Notes: a model not told the origin generated them from the sequence alone. Shown: positions 1 to 9,236, numbered from the stretch's first letter. The stretch is 42,315 nucleotides of DNA from an uncultured Lentisphaerota bacterium (GCA_900321255.1 ONVK01000010.1:1-42315); one strand, 5' to 3'. A program made the numbers and translations.

Positions 1-4
1 GGCC

Positions 5-36
5 GCCCTCGGCGGAGAGTCGCCGGCAAGGAGGGC
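5..36. repeat. GC-rich nested hairpin beside palindromic repeat copy 1
   Basis: Bases 5-10 (GCCCTC) pair perfectly with 31-36 (GAGGGC), and 11-14 (GGCG) pair with 21-24 (CGCC) inside them. The structure lies just before the large palindrome at 55-108. A different GC-rich branched structure lies at the same relative place beside the second palindrome copy (35411-35449), so the hairpin may be part of a composite repeat. No gene is seen in 1-129. Confidence 0.4.
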
Positions 37-54
37 AAAAACGGGGCTAAGAAC

Positions 55-108
55 GGGGACAGGCCCCGAGAAACGCTGAAAAATAAGGCTTTCGCGGGGC
101 CTGTCCCC
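55..108. repeat. 54-bp palindromic repeat, copy 1
   Basis: The outer arms GGGGACAGGCCCCG (55-68) and CGGGGCCTGTCCCC (95-108) are perfect reverse complements over 14 bp, or 15 bp if 54/109 is included. The loop is A-rich and about 26 nt. A second copy in the same orientation lies at 35459-35513 with one indel and most loop positions conserved. This looks like a REP/MITE-type dispersed palindrome. It ends 21 bp from the stop codon of the minus-strand gene at 130, so it could also act as a transcript-end hairpin. Confidence 0.75.
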
Positions 109-129
109 GCGGCGCCGACCCCGCGGCGT

Positions 130-1485
130 CTACCGATCTCGCCCACCCGAAGAGACGAGGAGCGGCGACTGGGTGAACGACACGACGACAGCGCCGCGTC
201 TTGATATTTCATACAGGCCGTTCTTCTTGACGTATCTTGGCGGCGCGTATGACACGTCCAGCAACAAGTCGCCGACGCGACCCGCAAACGCCTGTCGCTT
301 GTCGCTTTGGAGAATCGCGCGAACGTCGCCAAATGCCGGCACGCCAGAACCGACCATCTTCTCCAGGTCGTCCTTTGGCTCGGCAGGCGGGATCTTCTCG
401 CCGAGCTCCGCCTCGAACGCCGCGACGAAGGTCCTGGCGCATGATTGCAGCTCGTCCTCGGAAACGTCGCCGTCATATGCACGTCTGAGCGAGAAGGAGC
501 AGAGAGGAATGAACATGAACTTCACCGCCTGCTTCTGCTTGCGTTCCGTCATCCCCGCAAAGGGCGTTTCCATGGCCGACCACTCCGGCTTGGACATGAG
601 ATCCTTCGACTTCTCGGGGTCGGGCAGGCGATGCGTGTCGATGGGCGTTTCTGCCTCGTCGAAGTCCACGCCGAAGAGGCGCTTCAACGCCGCGCGGATC
701 TTGGCAGCCTCTTCGTGCGCCTTCTTCTGCTCCTCGGTGACCGGAAGGCTCATCGCCGCAGTTGCCGCGGAATTGGTATAGATCGGAATCCTCCCGTTGG
801 AGCGCCCAGGCGAAAAGCCAAAACGGTCGACATGCCTTTCAATCGCCAGGCTGACATAGCAGTTCGTCATGTTGTTGACGAAGCCAGTGACGGCAAAATC
901 GACATCGACACCCTCGATCTCCTTAGTCGCACGCGCCGAGCAGAATGACGTGGCGAACTCCCCTGTCCGCGATTTGCCCGTCTTGTTCTCATCGGCGATT
1001 TCCGCGCGCAAATTCTCGAGGCGCTGAATTGCTTCGGCTTCGTCGGGAACCTGCATCGACCCCGCCATGTCCACGCCCAAACGGCTGTCGATGTCTGCGG
1101 CGATCTTCTCGACGGCGCTTAGGCAGTCCTTCATCGAGAGTTTCTTCCTGTTCACTCCGGCGGGGTGCGCATGGATCGTTTCGAGCTTCTTGTCTTTGCC
1201 GCGGAAAGAAAGAGCCATACGTTCGATTCCGAAATACGGGCTGCGGAGCCGAAGCGTGGCGGAACGGTGGACGTAGTTCGTCACCACTTCCCCGAGCTCT
1301 GAGTCAAACCCCCTTCCCTTGTGCTCATATACGGCATCCCCAAGCATCTTGGCGTATTCCGTAGATCCGATTCTGAGTTCAAAGGGCGAATCGACCACAA
1401 GCTCGCGATTCGTGACCGACACCTCTGCGCGGCAAGCGAGGACGAATGCTACCCCCGCACACGCAAAGACGACGCTTCTCATCAT
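130..1485 (-). CDS. exported protein of unknown function, paralogue of the next gene
   Basis: I do not recognise a family. The 451-residue product starts with a short signal peptide (MMRSVVFACAGVAF..., likely cut near CRA-EVS). It is a diverged tandem paralogue of the protein at 1506-2747. Both share a segment after the signal (SP..IGST.YA.MLG), a block with an aromatic and LSF(R/K)GKDK-like residues about 80-110 residues in, a D..L..(I/E) helix-like stretch ending near a GV(D/K)M motif, a central KKAHEEAAK(I/M)RA(A/T)LKR helix followed by (V)FG(V/E)DFD, and a SLRRAY(D/G)GDV stretch near the C-terminus. A longer reading from a GTG at 1509 exists. I chose the ATG at 1485 because GGAG sits 6 nt before it. 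It is translationally close to the upstream paralogue. Confidence 0.8.
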   Translation of the reverse strand: MMRSVVFACAGVAFVLACRAEVSVTNRELVVDSPFELRIGSTEYAKMLGDAVYEHKGRGFDSELGEVVTNYVHRSATLRLRSPYFGIERMALSFRGKDKKLETIHAHPAGVNRKKLSMKDCLSAVEKIAADIDSRLGVDMAGSMQVPDEAEAIQRLENLRAEIADENKTGKSRTGEFATSFCSARATKEIEGVDVDFAVTGFVNNMTNCYVSLAIERHVDRFGFSPGRSNGRIPIYTNSAATAAMSLPVTEEQKKAHEEAAKIRAALKRLFGVDFDEAETPIDTHRLPDPEKSKDLMSKPEWSAMETPFAGMTERKQKQAVKFMFIPLCSFSLRRAYDGDVSEDELQSCARTFVAAFEAELGEKIPPAEPKDDLEKMVGSGVPAFGDVRAILQSDKRQAFAGRVGDLLLDVSYAPPRYVKKNGLYEISRRGAVVVSFTQSPLLVSSGGRDR

Positions 1486-1505
1486 TCCATTCTCCATTTC
1501 GACTC

Positions 1506-2747
1506 TCACTTCTTTGACTCCGCCGCAGACAAGATCGGCATTTGAACGATATTGGCAATGACCGCACCCCTTACGACGACTTCGAACGCACCGCCCTCCC
1601 GCCGATACTGCGGTAGCGCATAGGCGATCTCTACGGCGACATCGCCGATCTTTCCGACGAAGACCTGCGTGCGGTCGAGCTGAAACGCCGCACGCGTGTC
1701 GCCATAGGCGGGAACACCGTCGCCAAACACGAGCGACACCTCCTTTTGTCCATCTTCAGCGTCGCACTCGGGGATGGTCTCGCCGTACTCCTTCTCCAGC
1801 AAGGCAAGAAACCCCTTAGCGACGGAGTCCAGCTCGTCGGCTTCCACGTCCCCGCCGTACGCACGACGGAACGAGAGAGTGACCATCGGGATCCCGAAAA
1901 GAATGTTCGAGCGAGACACCTTCTTCTCCGTCATCCCAGCGACCGGAACGTCAAGCGCCGCCCATTCTTTCGCCGGATCGAACTTGCGCCGTCTGTTTTC
2001 GGGCTCGGCATCGAAGTCCTCGCCAAAGACACGCTTCAAGGTCGCGCGCATCTTGGCGGCCTCGGCGTGCGCCTTCTTTCGCTCGTCCTTTGTGACAATG
2101 CCGTCCAGCCCGCTTTCATCTGGATCCGAAGCGTATGCGCGAAGACTGATGTAGCATCCGCTCTTTTTTCCTGCCCACCCCTCCAGCCAGTAGTTGACGA
2201 CAACGTCGTTGGTCTCGCATCTGGCGAGCATCATCGAGAATCCATACGAGACGTCCTTTGACTTGTCGTCCTTCTCCAGGGTTTCCGTCAGCTCTTCATT
2301 GTCCATTCCGGACATTTCTTTCATCTTGACGCCCCGTCGGCGCTCGATGTCGGACGCAATCTCGCGCAAGGTCTTTCGGCAGTCGTTCAGCGCCGTCGCC
2401 GTGACTTCCTTCGCCACCGGGCAGCGGAAAAGATGGAAGTTGTCGAGGCGCTTGTCCTCGCCCTTGAAACTGAGATAGACCTCATCGTGTCCGTAAAATG
2501 GTTTTGCAAGCCGTGCGTACGCAGCCCATGTCACGTTAGTCGTCGTGACCTTCGTCTGCGGATCGTATGTGGCTGACGCCGTGGATCTCAGACGCTTGCC
2601 GAGCATTTCCGCGTATTTAGTCGAGCCAATCTCAAAGTCAAGAGGAGATTCAGCCCACAACACGCCGTTGCTGACGACGACTTCGCTAGCGCAAGCCATC
2701 CCAGCGACAGACAGCGCGACGGCAAACGGCAAAACCGCATTCTTCAA
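1506..2747 (-). CDS. exported protein of unknown function with TTG start, tandem paralogue
   Basis: A 413-residue product with a signal peptide (MKNAVLPFAVALSVAGMACA-S). It is the sister of the following gene at 130-1485, with which it shares its whole layout, including the KKAHAEAAKMRATLKRVFGE-type central helix and the SFRRAYGGDVEADEL block near the C-terminus. The start codon is TTG at 2747-2745. It is well supported because AAAGGAG lies six bases upstream, and no nearby ATG keeps the signal peptide intact. The gene begins 30 bp after the deoC stop, so it is probably cotranscribed with deoC. No enzymatic motif or membrane anchor is visible. The pair may be a lineage-specific duplicated periplasmic family. 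Confidence 0.82.
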   Translation of the reverse strand: MKNAVLPFAVALSVAGMACASEVVVSNGVLWAESPLDFEIGSTKYAEMLGKRLRSTASATYDPQTKVTTTNVTWAAYARLAKPFYGHDEVYLSFKGEDKRLDNFHLFRCPVAKEVTATALNDCRKTLREIASDIERRRGVKMKEMSGMDNEELTETLEKDDKSKDVSYGFSMMLARCETNDVVVNYWLEGWAGKKSGCYISLRAYASDPDESGLDGIVTKDERKKAHAEAAKMRATLKRVFGEDFDAEPENRRRKFDPAKEWAALDVPVAGMTEKKVSRSNILFGIPMVTLSFRRAYGGDVEADELDSVAKGFLALLEKEYGETIPECDAEDGQKEVSLVFGDGVPAYGDTRAAFQLDRTQVFVGKIGDVAVEIAYALPQYRREGGAFEVVVRGAVIANIVQMPILSAAESKK

Positions 2748-2777
2748 GACAGACTCCTTTCACTGGATCGAATGGGA

Positions 2778-3431
2778 TTAGCCGACGAGCGCGAGGCCGC
2801 ACGAGCAGCCGAGGCGGTTTGCGCCCGCACGGATCATCGCGAGCGCGGTCCTGCGGTCGCGGATTCCCCCCGCCGCCTTGACGCCCATCTTCGCGCCGAC
2901 AGTCTTTCGCATAAGCTTGACGTCGGCGACTGTCGCGCCGCCCTTGCCAAAGCCAGTCGATGTCTTCACGAAATCGAACCCCGCCTTTTTCGCCGCGGTC
3001 GACGCGACGACGATTTCGTCCTTCGTCAAGTTGCAGCATTCTATGATGAGCTTGAGGACGACGCCCTTCTTCGTCTCGCGGCATTCGCGCACGATTTCGG
3101 AAAGCTCGCAGAAGCACGCGTAGATGTCGCTCTTGAGAAGCCCCTGGTTCAAGACGACGTCAAGCTCGTCCGCCCCGTCGTCTATCGCCTGCAGCGCCTC
3201 CTCGACTTTCGCGAACGTGCTCGTCGCACCGAGCGGAAAGCCGATCACTGTGCATACCGCTACGCCGCTCCCCGCGAGCGCCTCGCGGCACTTCGGAACC
3301 CAGCACGGGTTCACGCACACGGACTTGAAGCCGTACTCCTTCGCCTCGCGGCAAAGCCGCGCGATGTCCGACGCCTTGGCGTCCGCCTTGAGGAGAGTGT
3401 GATCGATATACTTGGCGAGATCGGTTTTCAT
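2778..3431 (-). CDS. deoC: deoxyribose-phosphate aldolase
   Basis: Reversible aldol cleavage of 2-deoxyribose 5-phosphate to glyceraldehyde 3-phosphate and acetaldehyde, the last step of deoxynucleoside catabolism in the cytoplasm. The 217-residue product has the usual length of the short DeoC type. It starts with the family's D-HT-L-K motif (YIDHTLLKADA). D91 in the ELDVVLN stretch, the Schiff-base lysine K156 in FVKTSTGFG, and the second active-site lysine K185 in VKAAGGIR are all present. The C-terminus reads RLGCSCG where many homologues have RIGTSxG, with Cys replacing Thr. The ATG lies 3 bp after the stop of the restored reading frame of the upstream lytic-transglycosylase-like gene, suggesting coupled translation. 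Other deo or pentose genes are not adjacent. Confidence 0.96.
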   Translation of the reverse strand: MKTDLAKYIDHTLLKADAKASDIARLCREAKEYGFKSVCVNPCWVPKCREALAGSGVAVCTVIGFPLGATSTFAKVEEALQAIDDGADELDVVLNQGLLKSDIYACFCELSEIVRECRETKKGVVLKLIIECCNLTKDEIVVASTAAKKAGFDFVKTSTGFGKGGATVADVKLMRKTVGAKMGVKAAGGIRDRRTALAMIRAGANRLGCSCGLALVG

Positions 3432-3434
3432 AGT

Positions 3435-4384
3435 TTACTTCGCAAGTTTGATTTCGATCGGGACGAAGGCGTTCGGGTCTTTCGCGCGCTTCACTATCTT
3501 GTCGGCGTACTCGTCGCTGTAGTACCGATCGGTGTCGGTGCGGTCGCGCCGTCCGAGGCGCCGAAGCCCTTGCGCGAGAGGTACTTTATCGCAGCGCGGA
3601 CGTTCTGCTCGGCCGTCCCCTCGTTGCGTTTCGTCGGCTTCGTCAGCCCGACGAGTTCCTTCTCCACGCCCCAGTCGCCGGGAACGTTCACCTGCAGCGG
3701 ATCGACCTTCCACGCCGCCTTGGAGCGCGGCCCGTTCCCGCCCGACTCCTCGATCATGTGCGCCTTTACGAGCGCCGGCGTGAGATCGCCGACTTTCGCC
3801 GCCTGAGACTCCGTTCCGCCGGTCCAGCCCTTCTTGTCGGCGTTGAACTCCTTCACAAGCCGCGCGATAAGCGCGTCGTGCTCCTGGTATCGCGCGTCCT
3901 CGAAACCGCGGAACACGGGAAGCCCCGCGCCGCCTGCTCGCACGCGTGGCTTTGTCTTCCGCTTCTTTGTCTGCTCCGGGAACCACTTCGCGATCCACGC
4001 CTCGATCTTCCTGACGGTCTTCATCTCCTCGTCGGTGACGAAGCGGCGGTCGATGTAAAGCTCGCCCCAGTCGTCGAACGAGAACCCGCCGAACGCGGGG
4101 GTGTCGATGACATACCGCTCGCTGCCGCACGGCGGGACTTCTGCGATGCCCTTTGCCCTAAGCTCGGCCGCATGCTTCGCCTCGCGCTCCACCGCGCGCT
4201 GCTGTATGGAGACCGCCTCGACCGCGAGCGGAAGTATCTCGGCGATCGCCTGCGGATCGATTTCAAGAACGATGCCTTCGCCGGCCCAGACGGGCGCGGC
4301 AAGAGCGGCAACCAGCGTCAAAGCCGCCAGTTTTATGCGGGAAAAACGGAATCCAGACCCCTTCGGCACAGTCGTTGTTCTCAT
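3435..4384 (-). CDS. exported lytic-transglycosylase-like protein, frameshifted
   Basis: A signal peptide (hydrophobic LAALTLVAALAAPVWA, residues about 19-34) is followed by a region of unknown type and then an SLT/lysozyme-like block. HMIEESGGN (E212 or E213 as putative catalytic acid) and DPLQVNVPGDW resemble the ESGGN and GLMQ motifs of peptidoglycan lytic transglycosylases. The frame running from the start ends in a stop at 3494 after a low-complexity A/T/P tail. The -1 frame over the same DNA instead gives a protein-like tail (YYSDEYADKIVKRAKDPNAF...) ending at 3435, 3 bp before deoC. The shift lies around 3530-3555. One missing base would restore a 316-residue protein. The uncorrected frame covers 3494-4408. 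The start could also be the ATG at 4408, directly after the GH9 stop. Confidence 0.7.
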
Positions 4385-4409
4385 GCCGTGAAGTCTATCA
4401 AATTCCATT

Positions 4410-7043
4410 CTACCGTGTCAACACGCCGAACACGAGCAGGGTGTTCGCCATGTTGTTGACGGTCGGCTCGTCCATCGCAATCGCCCAGTGGGTGTCGATG
4501 AAGGCGTGGAGAACGGCTTCGCCCTCCTTCCACGCTGGGTAGAGAGTCTCCTTGAACGAATAGCCGTGGCCGCGCTGCATCGGGCCCTGGGCCTGAAGGC
4601 CGGCGACGGGACCGCCCGCCGCGCGATAGCGGCTGTTGTGCAAGGGGCAGCGAATCGTCCTCTCGCCAAGCCCCGTGATCCAGCTAAGCCCAAGCGGGTT
4701 CGCGCCAAGCGTGTTGTCGCATGTCCTCACAAGCCATTCACGGCACTCCTTGTCGCCCGTCAGCGCATAGAGGTGCGCGGCGGTGACGGCATAGTTCTCG
4801 TATGCGCCTGTGCCCCACGTGATCGGGGCCCACGGATTCCTGAGGAACTTGTAGGGCCACTTCGCCGACCCGCCCTTGAACATGCGGAACTCGGCGAACA
4901 TCGCATCCTCTATTGCCTTCCTGAGCGTGGCGTCGACAAGATCCTTTGGAAGAAGGAGATACTGCCGCGCCGCGAGGGAAAGATCGTACTTGCCCCAGCT
5001 CGAGACCTCGGCCTTCGGGTTCGAGACCCACGGCGCGATTGCCTTGAAGTCGTCGTGGTACTTCGCGTCGCGCGTCGTGTGGTAGAGACTGACCGCCGCG
5101 TACGCGCGCGGGTCGGAGTTGTACTCCTTGTCCTGCGCGTCCTTGAGACCACGCATCGGATTCGCCTTGCCCCACTCGTAGGCGCGCTCGGCGCGTGCAA
5201 GGAAGTCCTTCGCCTCCGCCGCCTTTCCGCATTTCCTGAGGATGCGCGCCGCCTGCGCGAACGCACCCGCGCACTGGAACGACATCTTGCTGTCCTTCGC
5301 CCAGGCGTAGTCGCCAGTGTCGTCGAGCTCGACGGTCTGGAAGAAGCCGGGGTCGCGCAGCGACTCCGTTCCGGCGCGAATACCGCCGTCCTCGTCCTGA
5401 AGCCCCTTCCAGAGCTTCAGCTGCCAAAGCGCTTCGTCGACGATGTCGGGAATCCCGTTGCCGCGCTCGGGAACGGCGAACTGTCCGTCGGTGAAGGCGG
5501 TCGGCTTCAGCTCGTAGCAGTTTAGGAGCGCCTGCGCGACATCGAGGTGCGAGCGCGGATTGTAGTCGCCCGCGTCGTGGTGCCCGCCGGAGGCCTTGAG
5601 GACGAGGGGCTTGCCGTCCGCGCCCTTGACGACGTTCTTGTCGAACGGGGCGAACTCAGGGTTTTTCACGCGCTCGCACGTCGACGCGACGACACCGCCC
5701 GCGTGGCAGGCGATGCGTTCCCAGCCGCGCGTCAGCTTCGGGTCGAGCGCAATGCCGCAGCGCTGTTCGTAGACGCCGAGCGCCTGCACCTTGAGCGCCT
5801 TTTCGTAGACCGCCTTGTCGATGTAAAACGCAAGAGAGCGGCCAACGCCTGGAATCCGTATGAAGTAGCGGCCTGGCGCGCGCACGTCCGAGAAGTCGAG
5901 CTCCCAGACGTTGGACGCGGCGTACGACGCCTTCTTCGACTCCTTCTCGTTCCCACTGAAGACGAACTTCGCCGTCCCCTTCTTTACCGGCTTGCCGCTC
6001 TTCTCGTCGACTATCTCGAATGGGGGATTTGCGTCGAAGGCGAGCGACGAGACGGCGAGCTTCGCGTTCGCGCACTTGCGCGCGCCGGCGCCGCCCGCGA
6101 ACTTCGCGTCGGGGAACGAACCGAACCAGCAGCCGACATACGCGAACTTCGGCGCGTCGGGGAGATAGCCGACCTGGTTGGCCTGGATAGACCGCGTCAC
6201 GCTCTTCGACTCGTCGAACGCGAACGCGGCCGCGCGGGCGCCTGCGGAGACCGCGTCCGTCACCTCGACCGCGACCTTGTCGCCCGTCTTCAGCGCGTCT
6301 CCTATGTCGAGGAACACATCGTGCTGCATAAGGCAGGGATACGTTCCGCCCCAGCCCTTCGGAACATAGCAGTCGATCTTCGAGCGACGTCCGAGCGCGA
6401 GGACGGGACGCGGCTTCCCGTTGACCGTCACCTTCCAGTTCGCCGCGGCGTTCCCGCCCGCAGGGCTGTAGCCCGCGCCGAACTCGCAGAGAAGCTTTCC
6501 GTCGCCGGCGGAACTTACGCGGCGGAAGCCGACGATGGCGGCGACGGTATCTGCGCCGACCGCGTCTTCGCCTGCATAGAGCCCCGTGCGGCCCGAGGTC
6601 ACGACTTCCATTTCCGTGCCGTATGCGACAGCGGCATACTTGCAGTTTTTCTTCATCGGCGTCGGCAGCTTCAACTCGACGACGGTGCGCGTGAGGGACG
6701 GCATCGCCTTCTTCTGCTCGGCCATTCCGCCTGGATACTCGAACTCGACTTCTGACGAGACTTCCGCGACAGAAGCGGGCTTCACGAACTTCGAGTACGC
6801 GTAGGCCGGATCGTCCGGGCTCGTCACGCGCCAGGCGCTCGCGAGGCGCCGGGCTCCGGCCGATGAACTCGCGCCGAGCGTGACTGCAAGCGCACGGTCA
6901 CCCCTGCGCTCGACGCTGCGGATCCCGTACGCCTTCATCGCGAGCGGCTTCACGTCCACGGCGGAGGAGAGGTCGGCGGCCGATGCGGCCGCGGCGAAAA
7001 CGGCCGCGCACGCGGCGCAGGCCTGATGCAGACATGTCTTCAT
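4410..7043 (-). CDS. exported glycoside hydrolase family 9 (endoglucanase-like)
   Basis: Likely cleaves beta-1,4-glucan or related beta-glycans outside the cytoplasm. The 877-residue product has a signal peptide (residues 1-22, ending AAASA-A), an N-terminal beta region, and an Ig-like CelD_N-type domain beginning near QANQVGYLP (about residue 288). An all-helical GH9 catalytic domain runs to the C-terminus. The GH9 signature HDAGDYN holds the nucleophile-activating Asp pair D490 and D493. Toward the end come NPLGLSWITG(L)GE and the His-containing PLHNSRYR block. The proposed catalytic acid is E859 in AMDEPTVNN, where GH9 enzymes usually have NE...YNA. A promoter with almost no leader lies immediately upstream. 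The next gene starts just after the stop codon. Substrate cannot be assigned from sequence alone. Confidence 0.92.
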   Translation of the reverse strand: MKTCLHQACAACAAVFAAAASAADLSSAVDVKPLAMKAYGIRSVERRGDRALAVTLGASSSAGARRLASAWRVTSPDDPAYAYSKFVKPASVAEVSSEVEFEYPGGMAEQKKAMPSLTRTVVELKLPTPMKKNCKYAAVAYGTEMEVVTSGRTGLYAGEDAVGADTVAAIVGFRRVSSAGDGKLLCEFGAGYSPAGGNAAANWKVTVNGKPRPVLALGRRSKIDCYVPKGWGGTYPCLMQHDVFLDIGDALKTGDKVAVEVTDAVSAGARAAAFAFDESKSVTRSIQANQVGYLPDAPKFAYVGCWFGSFPDAKFAGGAGARKCANAKLAVSSLAFDANPPFEIVDEKSGKPVKKGTAKFVFSGNEKESKKASYAASNVWELDFSDVRAPGRYFIRIPGVGRSLAFYIDKAVYEKALKVQALGVYEQRCGIALDPKLTRGWERIACHAGGVVASTCERVKNPEFAPFDKNVVKGADGKPLVLKASGGHHDAGDYNPRSHLDVAQALLNCYELKPTAFTDGQFAVPERGNGIPDIVDEALWQLKLWKGLQDEDGGIRAGTESLRDPGFFQTVELDDTGDYAWAKDSKMSFQCAGAFAQAARILRKCGKAAEAKDFLARAERAYEWGKANPMRGLKDAQDKEYNSDPRAYAAVSLYHTTRDAKYHDDFKAIAPWVSNPKAEVSSWGKYDLSLAARQYLLLPKDLVDATLRKAIEDAMFAEFRMFKGGSAKWPYKFLRNPWAPITWGTGAYENYAVTAAHLYALTGDKECREWLVRTCDNTLGANPLGLSWITGLGERTIRCPLHNSRYRAAGGPVAGLQAQGPMQRGHGYSFKETLYPAWKEGEAVLHAFIDTHWAIAMDEPTVNNMANTLLVFGVLTR

Positions 7044-7050
7044 GCCCGCA

Positions 7051-7080
7051 ATTTTACATCAATGCCGCGGCACAAGTCAA
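7051..7080 (-). promoter_or_regulatory. sigma70-type promoter of the GH9 gene, leaderless
   Basis: On the minus strand TTGACT (7080-7075) and TAAAAT (7056-7051) are separated by 18 bp. Only 7 nt (TGCGGGC) separate the -10 box from the ATG at 7043, so transcription should start at or next to the start codon. No useful Shine-Dalgarno is present. The box lies between the decarboxylase stop (7092) and the GH9 start. Confidence 0.7.
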
Positions 7081-7091
7081 GCACAAGGATC

Positions 7092-9236
7092 TCAACGCCG
7101 CAGCCGGGTTCGGGCCTCCTCGTCGCGGTTGAGCACCTCGACGAAGAACGGCGCGTGCCCGCCGCGGCAGAAAAGGCCATGCACGGCGTCGACACCGTCG
7201 TTCGCGATCACGTCCTTCACGAGCCGCACCATCGCCTTCGTGATCCTCAGGCCCGGAATGAAAACCGGCACGCCCGGCGGATACGGCACTATGAACTGCG
7301 AGGCGATGCGCCCCTCGGACTCCTCGAGCGTCACCAGCTCGCCGTCGCAGAGCGCAGCATCGTGCGGAAGCACCTCCGCCTGACCCGACACCGCCTCGAC
7401 GACGCCCTTCGCCGCGGCGCTAGCCGCCGCGGGCCCGATAAGCCCCTTGAACTGGCGGCACACGCGGAAGAGATACTCGAAGTGCTCCTGCGCCGTTCCC
7501 GCCGTGACGAGAAAGAGCACCGTCGTGGAGCTTGCCTTCTCCCATTGGATGTGCGCCTTGAGAAGCGCCTTCTTGAACGCGGCGCACGCGCGCGCGGAGC
7601 GGAGCTGCAGCACGATCTTGAGCGGATCCTTCATGTACCCCTTCTCGCGCCAGTCCACGCCAGGGCCCGCGATCTCCTCGAGCCCGGCGAAGCACTGGTT
7701 CTCGGGCCTGCCGCATTCGTCCGCGACGCGCTTCCTGAACGCCGCCGCCCAGCGGATTCGCTCGTCAATGAGCTTCATGCCCTCGAGCCGCATCTGCACG
7801 CCCGCGACATCGAGCGCGGCGAGAAACGGATACAGCGGCGAGGTCGAGTGCCAGTACCTGAGGATCTCGTGCAGGTCGTGCGAGAACTTCTCGTAGCTGC
7901 CGCGTCCGTGCAGCGCGAATCGCCGCCTGAGCCAGCGGTACTGCGGGGAGCTGTCCTCCTCGAGAAGCTGCTTGAAGCGCGTCGACACGTGGATCATGGA
8001 CGCCTGCGAGAACGCGGCGAGCGTCTTGTGCGTCGACTGCACGGAGAAATGGGCGCCGCACGTCTCGTTCACCGCCGCATAGCGCACTGTGTCGCCCTTC
8101 CCGCGGCCGAAGGTGTAGTAGGGGTGGAAGTTGAGGTACGCCGCCCACGCCTCGTCCGCGTAGAACAGGACCCCGGCCTTCTCGCATTCGCGCGCGATCT
8201 CCCAGATCGGATACAGCACGCCCTCGTAGGTGCACGTCGTGAGGACGAGGAGCTTCGGCCTCTCCTCGGCGGGGACGCGCAGCGCACGGCGGATGTCGTC
8301 CAAGGACACAGGGCCCCACACGCCGAGGGCGGCGTTCCAGCGCGCGGGGAGGTACCGCGCGACGGCGGCGGAGGTAACGACCGCGTGGTGCACGCTCTTG
8401 TGGCAGTTGCGGTCTACAAGCACCGTCTCGCCCGGCCTCAGCAGCGTCATCAGCATCGCCTTGTTCGACGTGGACGTTCCGTTCGTCACGTAACGGCTCG
8501 CAGCGGTGCCGAAGATCTCGCTCGTGAGCTTCTGGGCCTCCGAGAGCGGCGTGTGCGCCTCGGGGCTCGAGAGGTCTCCAAGGGACTCGACGGACACCGA
8601 GAGGTCCGTGCGGAATATCGTGTCGCCGAACGCCTCGTGGAAGCCGCGCAGGAACGGCGAGTTCGCGAAAGCGCGCCCTCCGTTGTGTCCAGGCGTGTGC
8701 CAGTTCGTGCCCGCCTTAAGCGTCACGTACTGCTTGAGCGCCGTCGAGAAGCGCGGCATCCAGAAGCTCTTGAAGAGGTGCACGATGCGCTCGTGGTAGC
8801 GCGAGGGCTGTTCGAGCACCACGGCGGCCTTCTTCGTCCAGCGTCTCGCCGGAAGCGCCACCGCTGGATGCCCCGGCCTCGTGAGCACGACCTTCGGTAT
8901 CGCGGGGAAAAACAACTTGAGCCACGACCTGAGCGAGAGGCCCTCGACCTCCATCTTCATCAGGTCGTCGTCGATCAGGAACAGACAGCAGGCGCGTCCG
9001 AGCTCGGTGAGGACGCCCCTCGGGCCCCCGCTCGTGAAGAGCGCCTTCGCGAGCGTCGGCGCGTCGTGGACGGTGACGAGCTTCATCGGCGGATAGTCCA
9101 GCGATCCCCTCGCGTCGAACGTCTCGCGGCAGAAGTCGCGGAAGGCGTCGGTAAGCCCGTATTCGATCACAGGCAGCCGCTTCGCGTCGAAGCGGCCGAG
9201 CTTGTGCAGGTAGAAAACGGTCAGTGTCCTTATCAT
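7092..9236 (-). CDS. Orn/Lys/Arg decarboxylase, PLP-dependent fold type I
   Basis: Decarboxylates a basic amino acid to a polyamine precursor or diamine (agmatine, cadaverine or putrescine). The cytoplasmic family uses pyridoxal phosphate. The length of 714 residues is typical of the AdiA/CadA/SpeC group. A less conserved N-terminal wing domain (about 1-165) is followed by the large PLP domain beginning at TPGHNGG. It includes GTSTSNKAM, the DRNCHKS(V)HH motif, the Asp of FYADEAW and the PLP-binding lysine K404 in STHKTLAAFSQ. The C-terminal domain carries PYPPGVPVFIPG, also characteristic of the family. The substrate is not decidable by eye. The preceding gene ends 31 bp upstream. No amino-acid antiporter gene, typical of acid-resistance systems, is adjacent, so a biosynthetic polyamine role is at least as likely. 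Confidence 0.93.
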   Translation of the reverse strand: MIRTLTVFYLHKLGRFDAKRLPVIEYGLTDAFRDFCRETFDARGSLDYPPMKLVTVHDAPTLAKALFTSGGPRGVLTELGRACCLFLIDDDLMKMEVEGLSLRSWLKLFFPAIPKVVLTRPGHPAVALPARRWTKKAAVVLEQPSRYHERIVHLFKSFWMPRFSTALKQYVTLKAGTNWHTPGHNGGRAFANSPFLRGFHEAFGDTIFRTDLSVSVESLGDLSSPEAHTPLSEAQKLTSEIFGTAASRYVTNGTSTSNKAMLMTLLRPGETVLVDRNCHKSVHHAVVTSAAVARYLPARWNAALGVWGPVSLDDIRRALRVPAEERPKLLVLTTCTYEGVLYPIWEIARECEKAGVLFYADEAWAAYLNFHPYYTFGRGKGDTVRYAAVNETCGAHFSVQSTHKTLAAFSQASMIHVSTRFKQLLEEDSSPQYRWLRRRFALHGRGSYEKFSHDLHEILRYWHSTSPLYPFLAALDVAGVQMRLEGMKLIDERIRWAAAFRKRVADECGRPENQCFAGLEEIAGPGVDWREKGYMKDPLKIVLQLRSARACAAFKKALLKAHIQWEKASSTTVLFLVTAGTAQEHFEYLFRVCRQFKGLIGPAAASAAAKGVVEAVSGQAEVLPHDAALCDGELVTLEESEGRIASQFIVPYPPGVPVFIPGLRITKAMVRLVKDVIANDGVDAVHGLFCRGGHAPFFVEVLNRDEEARTRLRR

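Noticed and set aside
3494..3560. Programmed ribosomal frameshift in the lytic-transglycosylase-like gene
   Set aside because: No X-XXY-YYZ heptamer and no clear downstream pseudoknot; a lost base is the simpler explanation, though reads should be checked.
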